This document shows, one piece after another, positions 42,877 to 52,057 of a stretch of 64,000 nucleotides of DNA (its first letter is position 1; each line of letters begins with the position of its first letter). The stretch covers positions 186,001 through 250,000 of the forward strand of contig CANFHA010000006.1 of the NCBI GenBank assembly GCA_947446645.1, written 5' to 3'. This stretch comes from Chitinophagaceae bacterium. GTDB lineage: Bacteria > Bacteroidota > Bacteroidia > Chitinophagales > Chitinophagaceae. A program made the translations under genes and the position numbers. The notes beneath the pieces are model-generated. The model worked only from the letters and a program-made list of their open reading frames with translations, was not told where the DNA came from and ran no database searches.

Positions 42877-44409
42877 CTATTTCTGTGACTGCCAGATCAT
42901 TTTTTTCAATTGTTCGGCACTAATGATGCTGGAGCGGTAGGAGGGGATGACTTTCCAATTTGCTCCCGCAGCGTCCCATTTTTCAGATACAGCGCTCCAT
43001 AAAACCTCCTTTTTCCTGTTTATTATAAAAACTTTATTGCATTGGTAACCCATGGAGGCAAACACCGACCCATCCGGCAGTTCCATTACATTGCCGCCGC
43101 CCGAATTAGTTTGCACGCCTATTTCCTGACCCAGATCATCTGTGCGGCATACATACTCCCACGTTTTTTTTAATGTATCCCCTGATTTCGGTTCTTCGAA
43201 AAAGGCAATATGGGAAGGCGCCTGGAGGTTACAGCCGTTATCGAATAAATAGAGTTCGCCGCCAGCCGAACGCCTGCAGGCATGCTGGCCGCAAAACAGG
43301 AGATACCTGTTTTCCTGCATATCAAGCACATTCTTAAGGTTTGAATTATTACCATATTTGATTCCGTAGGCATTGAGCACTTCTCCACCAGGGTATTTAA
43401 TTTTTATAACGCGGCTTACCCCCTTAAAGCTTACATAAACTGTTTTATTTTTTTCATCAAAGAAAAATGAATTGTCGTGCAGATCGGCAAGGCTATTGCG
43501 CGTTTCATTATAAATCAGGTCTGACTGCATGACGTACTTTGCTGTTTCCCACGACCATAAAATTTTCCCCTCCTTATCAAATTCTACTATCGTACCAAAT
43601 GGCACCTTACCATAGCTATGTGGCGCCAGTGCTTTTGCATTTCCGGTAAAAATTACAAAGGTGCTATCCTCCCTGTCAGGAAACTTGCACAGAAGAGTCT
43701 CGGAGCCCATAACCATGTAGTGCCCATTTGCCAGCCGGGAGATCTCATGATGATATAAATTGTTTATGGTATCCAACTTTTTATCTACGCTGCTATTACC
43801 TGGTTTTTCCCAAAGTATCTGGGCATCGTAGCTGATTTCGTAGATCCTCGAACCCTTCAAAAAGGTAATTGTGCCAAATGCCGATTTTTTTAAATCACGG
43901 ATCTGTGAAAAATCTCCCTGCCCCGTATGCTCAGGCAGGTACCATACCGGATGCCCGCTCATATCATACAGCACTCCGGTGGCATCTACAAAAACATATG
44001 CGTCTTTATGTTGCACCGCCGGCTCAATGACCCTGAGCCTGTTCAGAGTGGTGTCTACTGATGGTGGGTAGCCGGTAGCAAAATGATTTAAGCCGGTAGT
44101 TCTGATAGGCTTCCCCGATTTGTCCATATACACAACACGCCAGGTATAGCTGACACCAAACTGCGGAACAGTAACTATGGACCGGTTTCTCAGGCAAAGA
44201 ACGCTGTTAATAATATTATCATTAAACGCCTTAACTGTTTCCTGGTCACCGGAAGCGATTTCAAGTTTATATCTCACGTTTTTAGCCCCAGGAAACGAAA
44301 AACCTACCACGCGGTAATTCAATAAACTGCCATTGGCCGGAAATACCTGCCCCCCCGCGCGATCAAACAAAAAAGAAAAAATTAATACAATATATAAATA
44401 TCTGCGCAT
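42877..44409 (-). CDS. Arylsulfotransferase-like beta-propeller protein
   Basis: From ATG 44409 (MRRYLYIVLIFSFLFDRAGGQ, a signal peptide) the protein is about 510 residues; the frame opens at 44448. The core has HHEISRLANGHYMVMG, ALAPHSYGKVPFGTIVEFDKEGKILWSW and NSLADLHDNSFFFDEKNKTVYVSF, the repeated pattern of the ASST (arylsulfotransferase) propeller, in which conserved His and Arg handle sulfate transfer. It is exported, and no DsbA/DsbL partner is nearby. The fold call is reasonable but the catalytic activity is not shown. Monocistronic. Confidence 0.75.
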   Translation of the reverse strand: MRRYLYIVLIFSFLFDRAGGQVFPANGSLLNYRVVGFSFPGAKNVRYKLEIASGDQETVKAFNDNIINSVLCLRNRSIVTVPQFGVSYTWRVVYMDKSGKPIRTTGLNHFATGYPPSVDTTLNRLRVIEPAVQHKDAYVFVDATGVLYDMSGHPVWYLPEHTGQGDFSQIRDLKKSAFGTITFLKGSRIYEISYDAQILWEKPGNSSVDKKLDTINNLYHHEISRLANGHYMVMGSETLLCKFPDREDSTFVIFTGNAKALAPHSYGKVPFGTIVEFDKEGKILWSWETAKYVMQSDLIYNETRNSLADLHDNSFFFDEKNKTVYVSFKGVSRVIKIKYPGGEVLNAYGIKYGNNSNLKNVLDMQENRYLLFCGQHACRRSAGGELYLFDNGCNLQAPSHIAFFEEPKSGDTLKKTWEYVCRTDDLGQEIGVQTNSGGGNVMELPDGSVFASMGYQCNKVFIINRKKEVLWSAVSEKWDAAGANWKVIPSYRSSIISAEQLKKMIWQSQK

Positions 44410-44583
44410 AAAGCAGGAGCAAAATACGAGAAATAAGTAGCTTATCAAAACGTTGGCTACAAAAAAACTGTCGTTGGAAAGCCTGCACTCCAGGATTCAA
44501 AAATATTTTTATCCCGAAATTCCGGACTTTCAGGAAAAATCCTATAAAGTTTAACAAGGACTTTTATTTTTTATATTAAATCC

Positions 44584-44591
44584 TATCTTTG
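44584..44591 (+). promoter_or_regulatory. Bacteroidota -7 element for secDF
   Basis: TATCTTTG fits TAnnTTTG exactly. It implies a leader of about 85 bases before the secDF ATG. Confidence 0.55.
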
Positions 44592-44682
44592 CAGCCCTTG
44601 AGCCAAAACAGTTATGTAAAAATAACGCGTGCGGGCGAGCATTTTTATTTATAAATTGTACTGATCATTTTAACAAGAACCC

Positions 44683-47600
44683 ATGCATTTAAAAGGTTTG
44701 GTGAAGTTTTTTACTGGCGCGCTTATCTTGATATCGCTGTACCAGCTTTCTTTGACATTAGTTGTCCGCAATGAGGAAAAGAAAATGCACGCGCAGGCTA
44801 TGCGCGCTGCTAAGGCCGAAGACCCTAACGCAACCGGCCCGGCCCTGATAAAGCTGGAAGACACGCACTACCAGGCTATTACGGACAGCATGCAGGGTGA
44901 AACCATCCTGAATATGGGTATCAAAAAGTATACCTACCAGGCAGCAAAGGCAGAGGAACTAAGCCTGGGCCTGGACCTGCAGGGTGGTATGAACGTGGTG
45001 CTCGAGGTGAGCCTTGATGACCTGGTACGCTCCATGTCGAACAACCCACGTGATGTGGCGCTCAACAAAGCAATAAATGAAGCAAACGTTGCGAAAGGCA
45101 ATACAGAAGCGAGCTTCATCACCCTGTTTGGGGAGATTTTTGAAAAGCAGAATCCCGGTGTGAGCATGGCTTACCTGTTCACAAAACCTTCTGAGAAAGA
45201 CATCACACTCACATCTTCTAACCGTGACGTTCTCGCGAAGCTGAACAAAGAAGCAAAAGACGCGATAACGCGTACTTACAATGTACTGCAAACACGTATC
45301 GATAAGTTCGGTGTTGCGAGCCATCACCTGAACCTTGATGAGAAAAAAGGTATCATCTCTGTGGAACTTGCCGGCGTGCACAACCCTGAGCGCGTGCGCA
45401 GCTACCTGCAGGCAACTGCAAAACTCCAGTTCTTCCAGACTTATGATAACCCGGTTATCTGCCCTATGATAATGGCGGCTAACGAATCGCTCTCGGCTTA
45501 CTTATCCGGTACTACAGATACTACGGCTTCTGACACTACCAAATCTGCTACTGATTCTACCGGTAAAATGGCTAAGTCGGACACAGGAAACCTGAATAAC
45601 GTTCTTGCTGGCGGAAAAGCTGCAGGCACTAATGCTGCAGACTCTAACAAAGCAAAAGAAGCAGAAGGAGACAAAAAATATCCGCTGACCTATCGCCTCA
45701 TTCAGCTGCTGGCTTCTCAGCAGGATGGCTACTTCCCGGGCCCTGTAGTAGGCTATGTAATGAAGCGTGATACACAAAAAGTGAACAGGTACCTGGCGCT
45801 TGATGTAGTAAAGAGCAAATTCCCCCCGAACGTGCATTTCGCCTATGGTATTGCTGATGCAAAATCAACCAATGACCCTAATGCAAGACTGCCACTGTAC
45901 GCACTGAATGTGCCAATGGGTGGAGTAGCAAAGCTGGAAGGTGACCACATTACAAATGCACGTCCTGACTACGACCCACTTACCGGCAAGCCTGATGTGA
46001 CCATGGAAATGGACGTAACCGGTGCACGCATATGGAAAGATATGACAGCGAAAATTGCTGCTGACAAAGGTTATATAGCAGTAGTACTTGATGACCGTGT
46101 TTACTCAAGCCCATCAGTACATGACGAGATCAGCGGTGGTAACACACAGATCTCCGGTAACTTTACTATTGATGCGGCAACTGACCTTGCTAACATCCTT
46201 AAGTCTGGTAAGCTGCCGGCACCTGCACACATAGTACAGGAGCAAGTGGTAGGTCCAACCCTCGGTGCTGAAAACATTGACAAGGGTATGAACTCACTTA
46301 TCCTTTCGTTTGTAGTGATCTTTGTACTGATGCTTGTTTACTACAACACAGGCGGTATCATAGCAGATATTTCACTTATCCTCAACCTTATCTTTACCGT
46401 AGGCGTACTTGCTGCACTGCATGCTACACTGACTATGGCCGGTATTGCAGGCCTTGTACTTACAGTAGGTATGGCCGTGGATACGAACGTTATCATCTTT
46501 GAACGTATCAAAGAGGAGCTTGCGCTGGGTAAGAGTTACCAGCAGGCCGTAACTGATGGCTACAGGCGCTCTTACGCACCTGTGCTTGACGGTCACATCA
46601 CGGTACTGATCACCGCCATCATACTTTTCGTATTTGGCCTTGGTCCGGTAAAAGGCTTTGCAACCACACAGATCATCGGTATCTTATTATCACTGTTCTG
46701 CGGTATCCTTGTATCACGCCTGGTTACAGATATTTACACTAAGAGAGAGCGCCACTTCAAATATTTCACGGGTCTTTCAAAGAGCATCTTCAAGAAAGCA
46801 CACTTTAAGTTCGTTGAGGCAAGGAAGTATACTTATGTCATTACTGCTGTTGTGATGCTTATGGGTATCAGTACTTACTGGACAGGCTTTGACGAAGGGG
46901 TTGAGTTTAAAGGAGGCCGTAGCTATACCGTTAAGTTCGACCAGAAATACTCTACTGAAGATGTTCGTGCAAAACTGAACACTTACTTCAACGAGCGCCC
47001 GATTGTAAAAACAGTGGGTACCAACAATGAGCTGAACATCACCACATCTTACCTGATCACAAAACCAGGACAGGGCGTGCAGCAGATAGTAGACTCTACG
47101 CTATGGGTTGGCTTAGCAAAGGAACACCTGATACCGGAAGGCACAAGTCTTGCAGCATTTAATGCAAAATACCTGCAGAGCTCACAGACAGTACTGCCAA
47201 CCATATCTGACGAACTGAAAAGAGGTGCTATAAAGGCAACCATCCTCTCTCTGATAGCGATCTTCCTGTACATACTGATTCGTTTCCGCAAATGGCAGTA
47301 TTCAGCAGGTACACTGCTTTCTTTGCTGCATGACGTTTGCCTGACACTTGCTGTATTCTCTTTCTTCAAGGGTAAAGTACCATTCGCACTTGAAATAGAC
47401 CAGCACTTTATCGCGGCTATCCTTACCGTTATCGGCTTCTCCATGAATGATACGGTTATCGTATTCGACCGTATACGTGAATACTTCCGTAAGTCGCCGG
47501 ATGAGGACAAGGCAAGCGTTATCAATCGCGCTATCAACGATACGCTGAGTCGTACCATTATGACATCACTTTGCGTATTCATCACGCTGCTGGTATTGTT

Positions 47601-47781
47601 CATCTTTGGTGGTGAGGCTACAAGAGGCTTCGCGTTCGCAATGCTGATCGGTGTATTCACCGGTACTTACTCATCTATCTTTGTGGCTGCACCGGTACTT
47701 GTAGATATGGACAAGAGCGGATCACTGAAGCAGGAAGTAGACCATGAAGCACGCGTAGAAGAGCTGAAGAAGCTGGCTTAG
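44683..47781 (+). CDS. secDF: Protein translocase subunit SecDF (fused)
   Basis: A 1,032-residue fusion of SecD and SecF, which use the proton gradient to help pull proteins through SecYEG. SecD part: first helix, LGLDLQGGMNVVLEV, P1 periplasmic domain with a Ser/Thr/Asp/Ala-rich stretch (about 270-320), and the helices around LTVGMAVDTNVIIFERIKEE. SecF part from about 705: FDEGVEFKGGRSY and IGFSMNDTVIVFDRIRE. Both halves keep the DxNVxIFERI motif. Twelve membrane helices are expected. It has a good promoter and a strong terminator, so it is monocistronic. Confidence 0.97.
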   Translation: MHLKGLVKFFTGALILISLYQLSLTLVVRNEEKKMHAQAMRAAKAEDPNATGPALIKLEDTHYQAITDSMQGETILNMGIKKYTYQAAKAEELSLGLDLQGGMNVVLEVSLDDLVRSMSNNPRDVALNKAINEANVAKGNTEASFITLFGEIFEKQNPGVSMAYLFTKPSEKDITLTSSNRDVLAKLNKEAKDAITRTYNVLQTRIDKFGVASHHLNLDEKKGIISVELAGVHNPERVRSYLQATAKLQFFQTYDNPVICPMIMAANESLSAYLSGTTDTTASDTTKSATDSTGKMAKSDTGNLNNVLAGGKAAGTNAADSNKAKEAEGDKKYPLTYRLIQLLASQQDGYFPGPVVGYVMKRDTQKVNRYLALDVVKSKFPPNVHFAYGIADAKSTNDPNARLPLYALNVPMGGVAKLEGDHITNARPDYDPLTGKPDVTMEMDVTGARIWKDMTAKIAADKGYIAVVLDDRVYSSPSVHDEISGGNTQISGNFTIDAATDLANILKSGKLPAPAHIVQEQVVGPTLGAENIDKGMNSLILSFVVIFVLMLVYYNTGGIIADISLILNLIFTVGVLAALHATLTMAGIAGLVLTVGMAVDTNVIIFERIKEELALGKSYQQAVTDGYRRSYAPVLDGHITVLITAIILFVFGLGPVKGFATTQIIGILLSLFCGILVSRLVTDIYTKRERHFKYFTGLSKSIFKKAHFKFVEARKYTYVITAVVMLMGISTYWTGFDEGVEFKGGRSYTVKFDQKYSTEDVRAKLNTYFNERPIVKTVGTNNELNITTSYLITKPGQGVQQIVDSTLWVGLAKEHLIPEGTSLAAFNAKYLQSSQTVLPTISDELKRGAIKATILSLIAIFLYILIRFRKWQYSAGTLLSLLHDVCLTLAVFSFFKGKVPFALEIDQHFIAAILTVIGFSMNDTVIVFDRIREYFRKSPDEDKASVINRAINDTLSRTIMTSLCVFITLLVLFIFGGEATRGFAFAMLIGVFTGTYSSIFVAAPVLVDMDKSGSLKQEVDHEARVEELKKLA

Positions 47782-47834
47782 TAAGTGATAAGTTGATAAG
47801 AGCTAAGCTTCTTATTTTTTACTTAAATATTTTG

Positions 47835-47867
47835 ATCCCGTTCAGTAAACTGAACGGGATTTTTTTT
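47835..47867 (+). terminator. Terminator of secDF
   Basis: Perfect 12-bp stem ATCCCGTTCAGT / ACTGAACGGGAT with loop AA and a T8 tract. Confidence 0.92.
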
Positions 47868-47970
47868 CCCTTTACTCATCCGCTTCTTATAACGACTGTT
47901 CTCCAATTTACACTTGCACGCTTATAACTTGCATTCCTCGCCCTATCACTGCTACGCAACAACTAACTAA

Positions 47971-48060
47971 CAAATCAACTTATCACTTTTCAACTTATCG
48001 CCTATCACCCCACCACCAAACAACAAATCAACTTATCACTTATCAACTTATCACTTTTAC
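47971..48060. repeat. 7/8-bp period array, CAACTTAT family
   Basis: CAACTTAT alternates with CACTTTT, CACTTAT and CGCCTAT units over about 90 bases, directly upstream of the MlaE promoter. The region after secDF (47782-47805) has related TGATAAG units. Confidence 0.7.
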
Positions 48061-48061
48061 C

Positions 48062-48069
48062 TACCTTTG
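48062..48069 (+). promoter_or_regulatory. Bacteroidota -7 promoter element, near-leaderless
   Basis: TACCTTTG ends eight bases before the MlaE ATG at 48078. Confidence 0.6.
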
Positions 48070-48077
48070 CCCGAGCT

Positions 48078-48818
48078 ATGAAAAGTTTTTTCGGGCATTT
48101 TGGTAAGATCGTGCTGATGATCACCGAGGGATTCAGTAAGCCTGAGAACCTGAGGGTGTACTGGATAGAATTTATGGACCAGTGCATGGATATAGGCATA
48201 GGTTCCTTGCCTATCGTTATTATCATTTCGCTCTTCATGGGCATGGTTATGACACTGCAGTTTTCTTATCAGCTCATCAGCCCGTGGATACCTAAATCTG
48301 TGATAGGCACACTGGTGCGTGACTCTACAATTCTCGCCTTTTCCCCTACCCTTGTGTGCATAGTGCTGGCCGGCGTTGTTGGCTCTAAGATAGCCTCTGA
48401 GTTGGGTAACATGCGTGTGAGCGAGCAGATAGATGCCCTGGAGATAATGGGCATAAACACAAAGACCTACCTGATACTGCCTAAAGTAATAGCAGGTATG
48501 CTGATGATACCCTGCCTTATTATTATTTCTATTGCCATAAGCATCTGGGGTGGTTACCTGGCGGGCATGTTCTCACACATTCTTACTAAGGAACAGTTTT
48601 TCCTGGGGCTCACTTCCAACTTCAATTCATACAATCTTTTCTTTGCCATAGTGAAAGCATTTACATTCTCCTTCTTCATTTCCATTATTCCTTCTTACTA
48701 CGGTTACTATGTAGAAGGCGGAGCGCTGGAGATTGGCAAATCATCTACCAAATCGGTAGTGGTTACCTGCGTCATGATACTTTGCGCAGATTACGGACTG
48801 TCTATATTGCTGCTGTAA
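48078..48818 (+). CDS. MlaE-family ABC transporter permease
   Basis: A 246-residue inner-membrane permease with about five to six helices. GSLPIVIIISLFMGMVMTLQ, ILAFSPTLVCIVLAGVVGSKIASELGNMRVSEQIDALEIMG and LPKVIAGMLMIP match MlaE/YrbE, which moves phospholipids between membranes with an ATPase and an MCE protein. The ATPase (MlaF) and MCE subunits are not in the window, since the gene is followed by a terminator and DinB on the other strand. In many Bacteroidota they follow directly, so the isolation here is notable. Confidence 0.92.
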   Translation: MKSFFGHFGKIVLMITEGFSKPENLRVYWIEFMDQCMDIGIGSLPIVIIISLFMGMVMTLQFSYQLISPWIPKSVIGTLVRDSTILAFSPTLVCIVLAGVVGSKIASELGNMRVSEQIDALEIMGINTKTYLILPKVIAGMLMIPCLIIISIAISIWGGYLAGMFSHILTKEQFFLGLTSNFNSYNLFFAIVKAFTFSFFISIIPSYYGYYVEGGALEIGKSSTKSVVVTCVMILCADYGLSILLL

Positions 48819-48848
48819 TGCGGTAAGCTTGTCTGCAAAACTCGCAAA

Positions 48849-48887
48849 AATAAAGCCGGGTATCGAAACACGATACCCGGCTTTATT
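48849..48887. terminator. Bidirectional terminator between MlaE and DinB
   Basis: Perfect 17-bp stem AATAAAGCCGGGTATCG with loop AAACA and its complement, with A/T ends on both sides. Confidence 0.9.
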
Positions 48888-48906
48888 AGTAAGTAGAAAT
48901 TTCAAA

Positions 48907-49434
48907 TTAATTCGCGCTAGCCACTTCTTCCTTCACTACGTTCATATCATCGTAGCTAGGCCCGTACATGCCTGGTATTGGTATATCCAGCAGGCGCAGG
49001 TACACGCTAAGCTGGCCACGGTGGTGGTAGTGATGGCTGAAGGCCATAGAACGGATCACAGCTATTTTAGGCAGGGTAAACATGATGTGTGCACCATTGC
49101 GGAGCGTCCACATTTTTCCAAAGTCTTCATCGCTTGCATTTTCCATTGCGGCAACGGCCTTGTTCACATTTTCATCCAGCTTTGCCAGGAGTTCCTCTGT
49201 AGAAGTTGGAATAGTTGGCTTGTAATCCATGGTTCCCAGGTCCAGCTCGTCTGTAGTCAGGGTCATCGCTATCCATCCCGGTAACTCAGCTACGTGATTG
49301 GCCAGGCTGCCCATCTTCATAGATTTTGCGTGTGGTTTCCAGTCGTTCTTATCGGTGGGTACACGCTCAAGTATTTTCTTTGTGGAAGCTGCTTCCATCT
49401 TCAGTTCGGCGATCAGGCCTTGGTTCATTGACAT
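48907..49434 (-). CDS. DinB family protein
   Basis: A 175-residue four-helix-bundle protein. His47 (LANHVAELP), and the SHHYHHRGQLSVYLRLL segment (about 135-150) give the three-His metal site expected of the DinB/YfiT superfamily. Some relatives transfer bacillithiol or other thiols, which would fit a bacillithiol-using cell, but this is inference. It converges on the MlaE gene with a shared terminator. The next gene runs divergently. Confidence 0.88.
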   Translation of the reverse strand: MSMNQGLIAELKMEAASTKKILERVPTDKNDWKPHAKSMKMGSLANHVAELPGWIAMTLTTDELDLGTMDYKPTIPTSTEELLAKLDENVNKAVAAMENASDEDFGKMWTLRNGAHIMFTLPKIAVIRSMAFSHHYHHRGQLSVYLRLLDIPIPGMYGPSYDDMNVVKEEVASAN

Positions 49435-49505
49435 AGGTGGCTATTTTTGTGAAAATTACTTAATAATAGCCGAACCAAAACAAGCTTAACCAAAAATTAA
49501 AACAA

Positions 49506-50549
49506 TTGTATTTCCCCAAATTTTTCCTGCTTTTGCTGACTGCCTGTGCGCTCCTTTTAGCAAGCTGCGCATCGGATAATGAAGGACGGCAAGTAGCAAT
49601 AGCTTTCTACAATTGCGAGAACTTCTTTGACCCGGCCGACAACCCGGCCAAAGACGATGATGAGTTTACTCCACAAGGCAAATACCACTATACGCAAAAG
49701 ATCTACGAGCAAAAGCTGCACAACATTGCCACGGTGCTGCAAACGATGAATAGCGGTGCTGGGCCAGCCATCATAGGCCTGGCAGAGATAGAGAATAACA
49801 CCGTGCTGACCGACCTGGTGCAGCAGCCTGAAATAGCCCGCCGCAACTACAAATATGAATGGTATGACGGGCCCGACCCACGCGGTATAAATGTGGCACT
49901 GGTATATGACCCTGCACGGTTTGTAATGCTGCGCTCAGAAGCGCTGTCGGTAGACCTGTCCGGCATAGAAGGGAAATCGCATACGCGGGATGTGCTGTAC
50001 GTATATGGTATTCTAAACGGAGACACAGTACACGTATTTGTAAATCACTGGCCATCACGCAAAGGCGGCGAAGGAGAAACCGATGCTAAGCGTGTAATGG
50101 CCGCAAGGGTAAACAGGAACACAATAGATGGAATAGTAAAAAACGATCCCAATGCGAAGGTGATAGTGATGGGCGACTTCAACGACAATCCTGGCGATGT
50201 TAGTATGGCAACCAGACTCGGCGCCATGGCAGAACAAACTGCCGTAGCTGTCGCAGACCTCTATAATCCATGGGCTAGCCTGTACAAGAGCGGACAAGGC
50301 ACCGAATGCTTTGGCGGCAAATGGAATCTATTCGACCAGGTGCTCATTTCAGGATCACTTCTTAAAAACGCGAACCACAAACTGCAGTACGAAAAGGCGG
50401 AAATTTTCAGGCCCGATTTTATTACAGATCATTACAAGGGGCACGATGGCGAGCCGCACCGCTCTTACGCGGGCACACATTGGATAAACGGTTACAGCGA
50501 CCATTTCCCTGTTATTCTTTATCTTACGTATTCAAAACCCGGAAACTGA
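49506..50549 (+). CDS. Endonuclease/exonuclease/phosphatase family lipoprotein
   Basis: A 347-residue lipoprotein: signal FFLLLLTACALLLASC gives lipobox LASC. The EEP fold shows AEIENN (metal-binding Glu), VNHWPSRKGG, VIVMGDFNDNPGD and NGYSDHFPV, the catalytic Asp/His set of DNase I-like enzymes. Position outside the cell suggests hydrolysis of extracellular nucleic acid or phosphoester. The only usable start is TTG 49506, because a TAG lies in frame at 49467 and no ATG or GTG comes between. Its stop is followed after seven bases by a 7-bp array that leads straight into the next gene. Confidence 0.88.
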   Translation: MYFPKFFLLLLTACALLLASCASDNEGRQVAIAFYNCENFFDPADNPAKDDDEFTPQGKYHYTQKIYEQKLHNIATVLQTMNSGAGPAIIGLAEIENNTVLTDLVQQPEIARRNYKYEWYDGPDPRGINVALVYDPARFVMLRSEALSVDLSGIEGKSHTRDVLYVYGILNGDTVHVFVNHWPSRKGGEGETDAKRVMAARVNRNTIDGIVKNDPNAKVIVMGDFNDNPGDVSMATRLGAMAEQTAVAVADLYNPWASLYKSGQGTECFGGKWNLFDQVLISGSLLKNANHKLQYEKAEIFRPDFITDHYKGHDGEPHRSYAGTHWINGYSDHFPVILYLTYSKPGN

Positions 50550-50556
50550 GATCATT

Positions 50557-50591
50557 ATGACTTACGACTTAAGACTTACGACTTATGACTG
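50557..50591. repeat. 7-bp period array that contains a start codon
   Basis: Units ATGACTT, ACGACTT, AAGACTT, ACGACTT and ATGACTG (50585-50591) with an exact 7-bp period. The fifth unit supplies the ATG of the following gene. Confidence 0.85.
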
Positions 50592-51004
50592 TTAATGAAG
50601 TTCCACAGGACAAACGGGATATAAAACCGGGTGATAACCTGAAAAAAGTAGTATATGCCGTAGATAAAGATGGCAACTATACCGGTGTGAACTCGGCAGG
50701 ATGGGAGGCCGAAAACGTAGCCATAAAGCAGGCATGGGATGAGATAGACGAAAATCTTGCAGATACAGAAAAGCAGGTGCTCGCAGGTACACTAAGCCCC
50801 CTCCCCTACTTTATGCTGAAAAACCTGATGGATGTAGCCCTGCTGGCACGCTATGCCGGCAAGTGGCAATGGCAGGTAAAACGACACTTTAAACCAGACG
50901 TATTTAACGCACTGGACACTGCCATGCTGGATAAGTATGCGCAGATATTTAACATCACCAAAGAAGAACTGACCGGCTACGTTAAAGACAAGAAAAGCAC
51001 TTAA
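50585..51004 (+). CDS. Conserved hypothetical protein paired with a BtrH-type gene
   Basis: A 139-residue soluble, probably helical protein without signal or membrane segment. I do not recognise a domain. The acidic middle (AWDEIDENLADTEKQVLAG) and SPLPYFMLKNLMDVALLARYAGKWQWQVKRH stand out. Its stop overlaps the next start by one base (TAATG), so it works together with the BtrH-type protein. An in-frame TAA at 50570 means that the ATG at 50585, inside a repeat array, is the only start. Confidence 0.7.
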   Translation: MTVNEVPQDKRDIKPGDNLKKVVYAVDKDGNYTGVNSAGWEAENVAIKQAWDEIDENLADTEKQVLAGTLSPLPYFMLKNLMDVALLARYAGKWQWQVKRHFKPDVFNALDTAMLDKYAQIFNITKEELTGYVKDKKST

Positions 51005-52005
51005 TGAGTAAAGAATATATACACCACCAGCACGCACACTGCGAGAGCGGGGTTACATCAAATCTGTTACGGCACGAAGGAATTAACATAAGTGAGCCCA
51101 TGGCTTTTGGCATAGGCGCAGGCCTGTTCTTTGGCCACCTGCCCATGCTTAAGGTAAACGGTGTACCGGGCACCACTTACCGCATATGGCCCGGTGCTAT
51201 TTTTAAACGCGTAGCAGAACGGCTGAACATCAGTATAAAGGCCGAGCGCTTCCGGTCGCCGGACAAGGCTATGCAGGCGCTGGACAATGTGCTGGCTACA
51301 GGCAAGCCCGTAGGCATACTGGGCAGTGTATTTTACCTGCCTTACCTGCCTGAAGCATTCCGGTTTCATTTTAATGCCCACAACCTGGTCGCCTATGGCA
51401 AGCAGGACCAGGACTACCTGATCAGCGACCCTATAATGGAAGACGTGGCCACCATAGCACCTGCCGACCTTGTAAAGTCGCGCTTTGCAAAGGGCACACC
51501 GGAGCCGAGCGGATACATGTATTATGTTACCGGCACATCTAAAGAGATGGATATGGCAAAAGCCATACAACAGGGTATAAAACAGACCTGTTTCTTCATG
51601 CTTAGCCCTCCCATTCCATGGTTTGGCAATAAAGCCATTTTCCTGCTGGCTAATCGCATCAGCGCCTACCCCAAAAAGCTGCCTCCACGCAAGGCAGCCC
51701 TATACCTGGGCAATGTAGTGCGCATGCAGGAAGAGATAGGTACCGGCGGTGCGGGCTTCCGGTATATCTATGCCGCCTTTCTGCAGGAGGCCGGTCAGCT
51801 GCTGAAGCGTGACGACCTGCTGGAGTACTCAACCGAGCTGACCAGCATAGGCGATGACTGGCGCAATTTCGCCTACCATGCCGCCCGTATACTCAAAGCC
51901 CGCCAGTCCGACATTGTATCATATGACGAACTAAGCGAATTACTACGGAAATGTGGTACCCGCGAAAAAGACCTGTTCAAAAAAATGGAGAAACTGAAGT
52001 GGTAG
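51004..52005 (+). CDS. BtrH N-terminal / DUF4872 domain protein
   Basis: A 333-residue protein. HQHAHCESGVTSNLLRHEGI at the start carries a Cys and His as in BtrH, an acyl-transferring enzyme of butirosin synthesis; SEPMAFGIGAG, NAHNLVAYG and YLISDP (cysteine-peptidase-like fold, with His and Asp) complete the likely catalytic set. The C-terminal part (about 170-330) looks like DUF4872. Coupled to the 139-residue protein upstream. The role may be amide or ester transfer in a lipid or secondary metabolite, but no substrate can be named. Confidence 0.8.
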   Translation: MSKEYIHHQHAHCESGVTSNLLRHEGINISEPMAFGIGAGLFFGHLPMLKVNGVPGTTYRIWPGAIFKRVAERLNISIKAERFRSPDKAMQALDNVLATGKPVGILGSVFYLPYLPEAFRFHFNAHNLVAYGKQDQDYLISDPIMEDVATIAPADLVKSRFAKGTPEPSGYMYYVTGTSKEMDMAKAIQQGIKQTCFFMLSPPIPWFGNKAIFLLANRISAYPKKLPPRKAALYLGNVVRMQEEIGTGGAGFRYIYAAFLQEAGQLLKRDDLLEYSTELTSIGDDWRNFAYHAARILKARQSDIVSYDELSELLRKCGTREKDLFKKMEKLKW

Positions 52006-52057
52006 GGGCAGCATATATTTAAGAGAATTGCCTTACCTTTACGGCTAATTTTACCAT

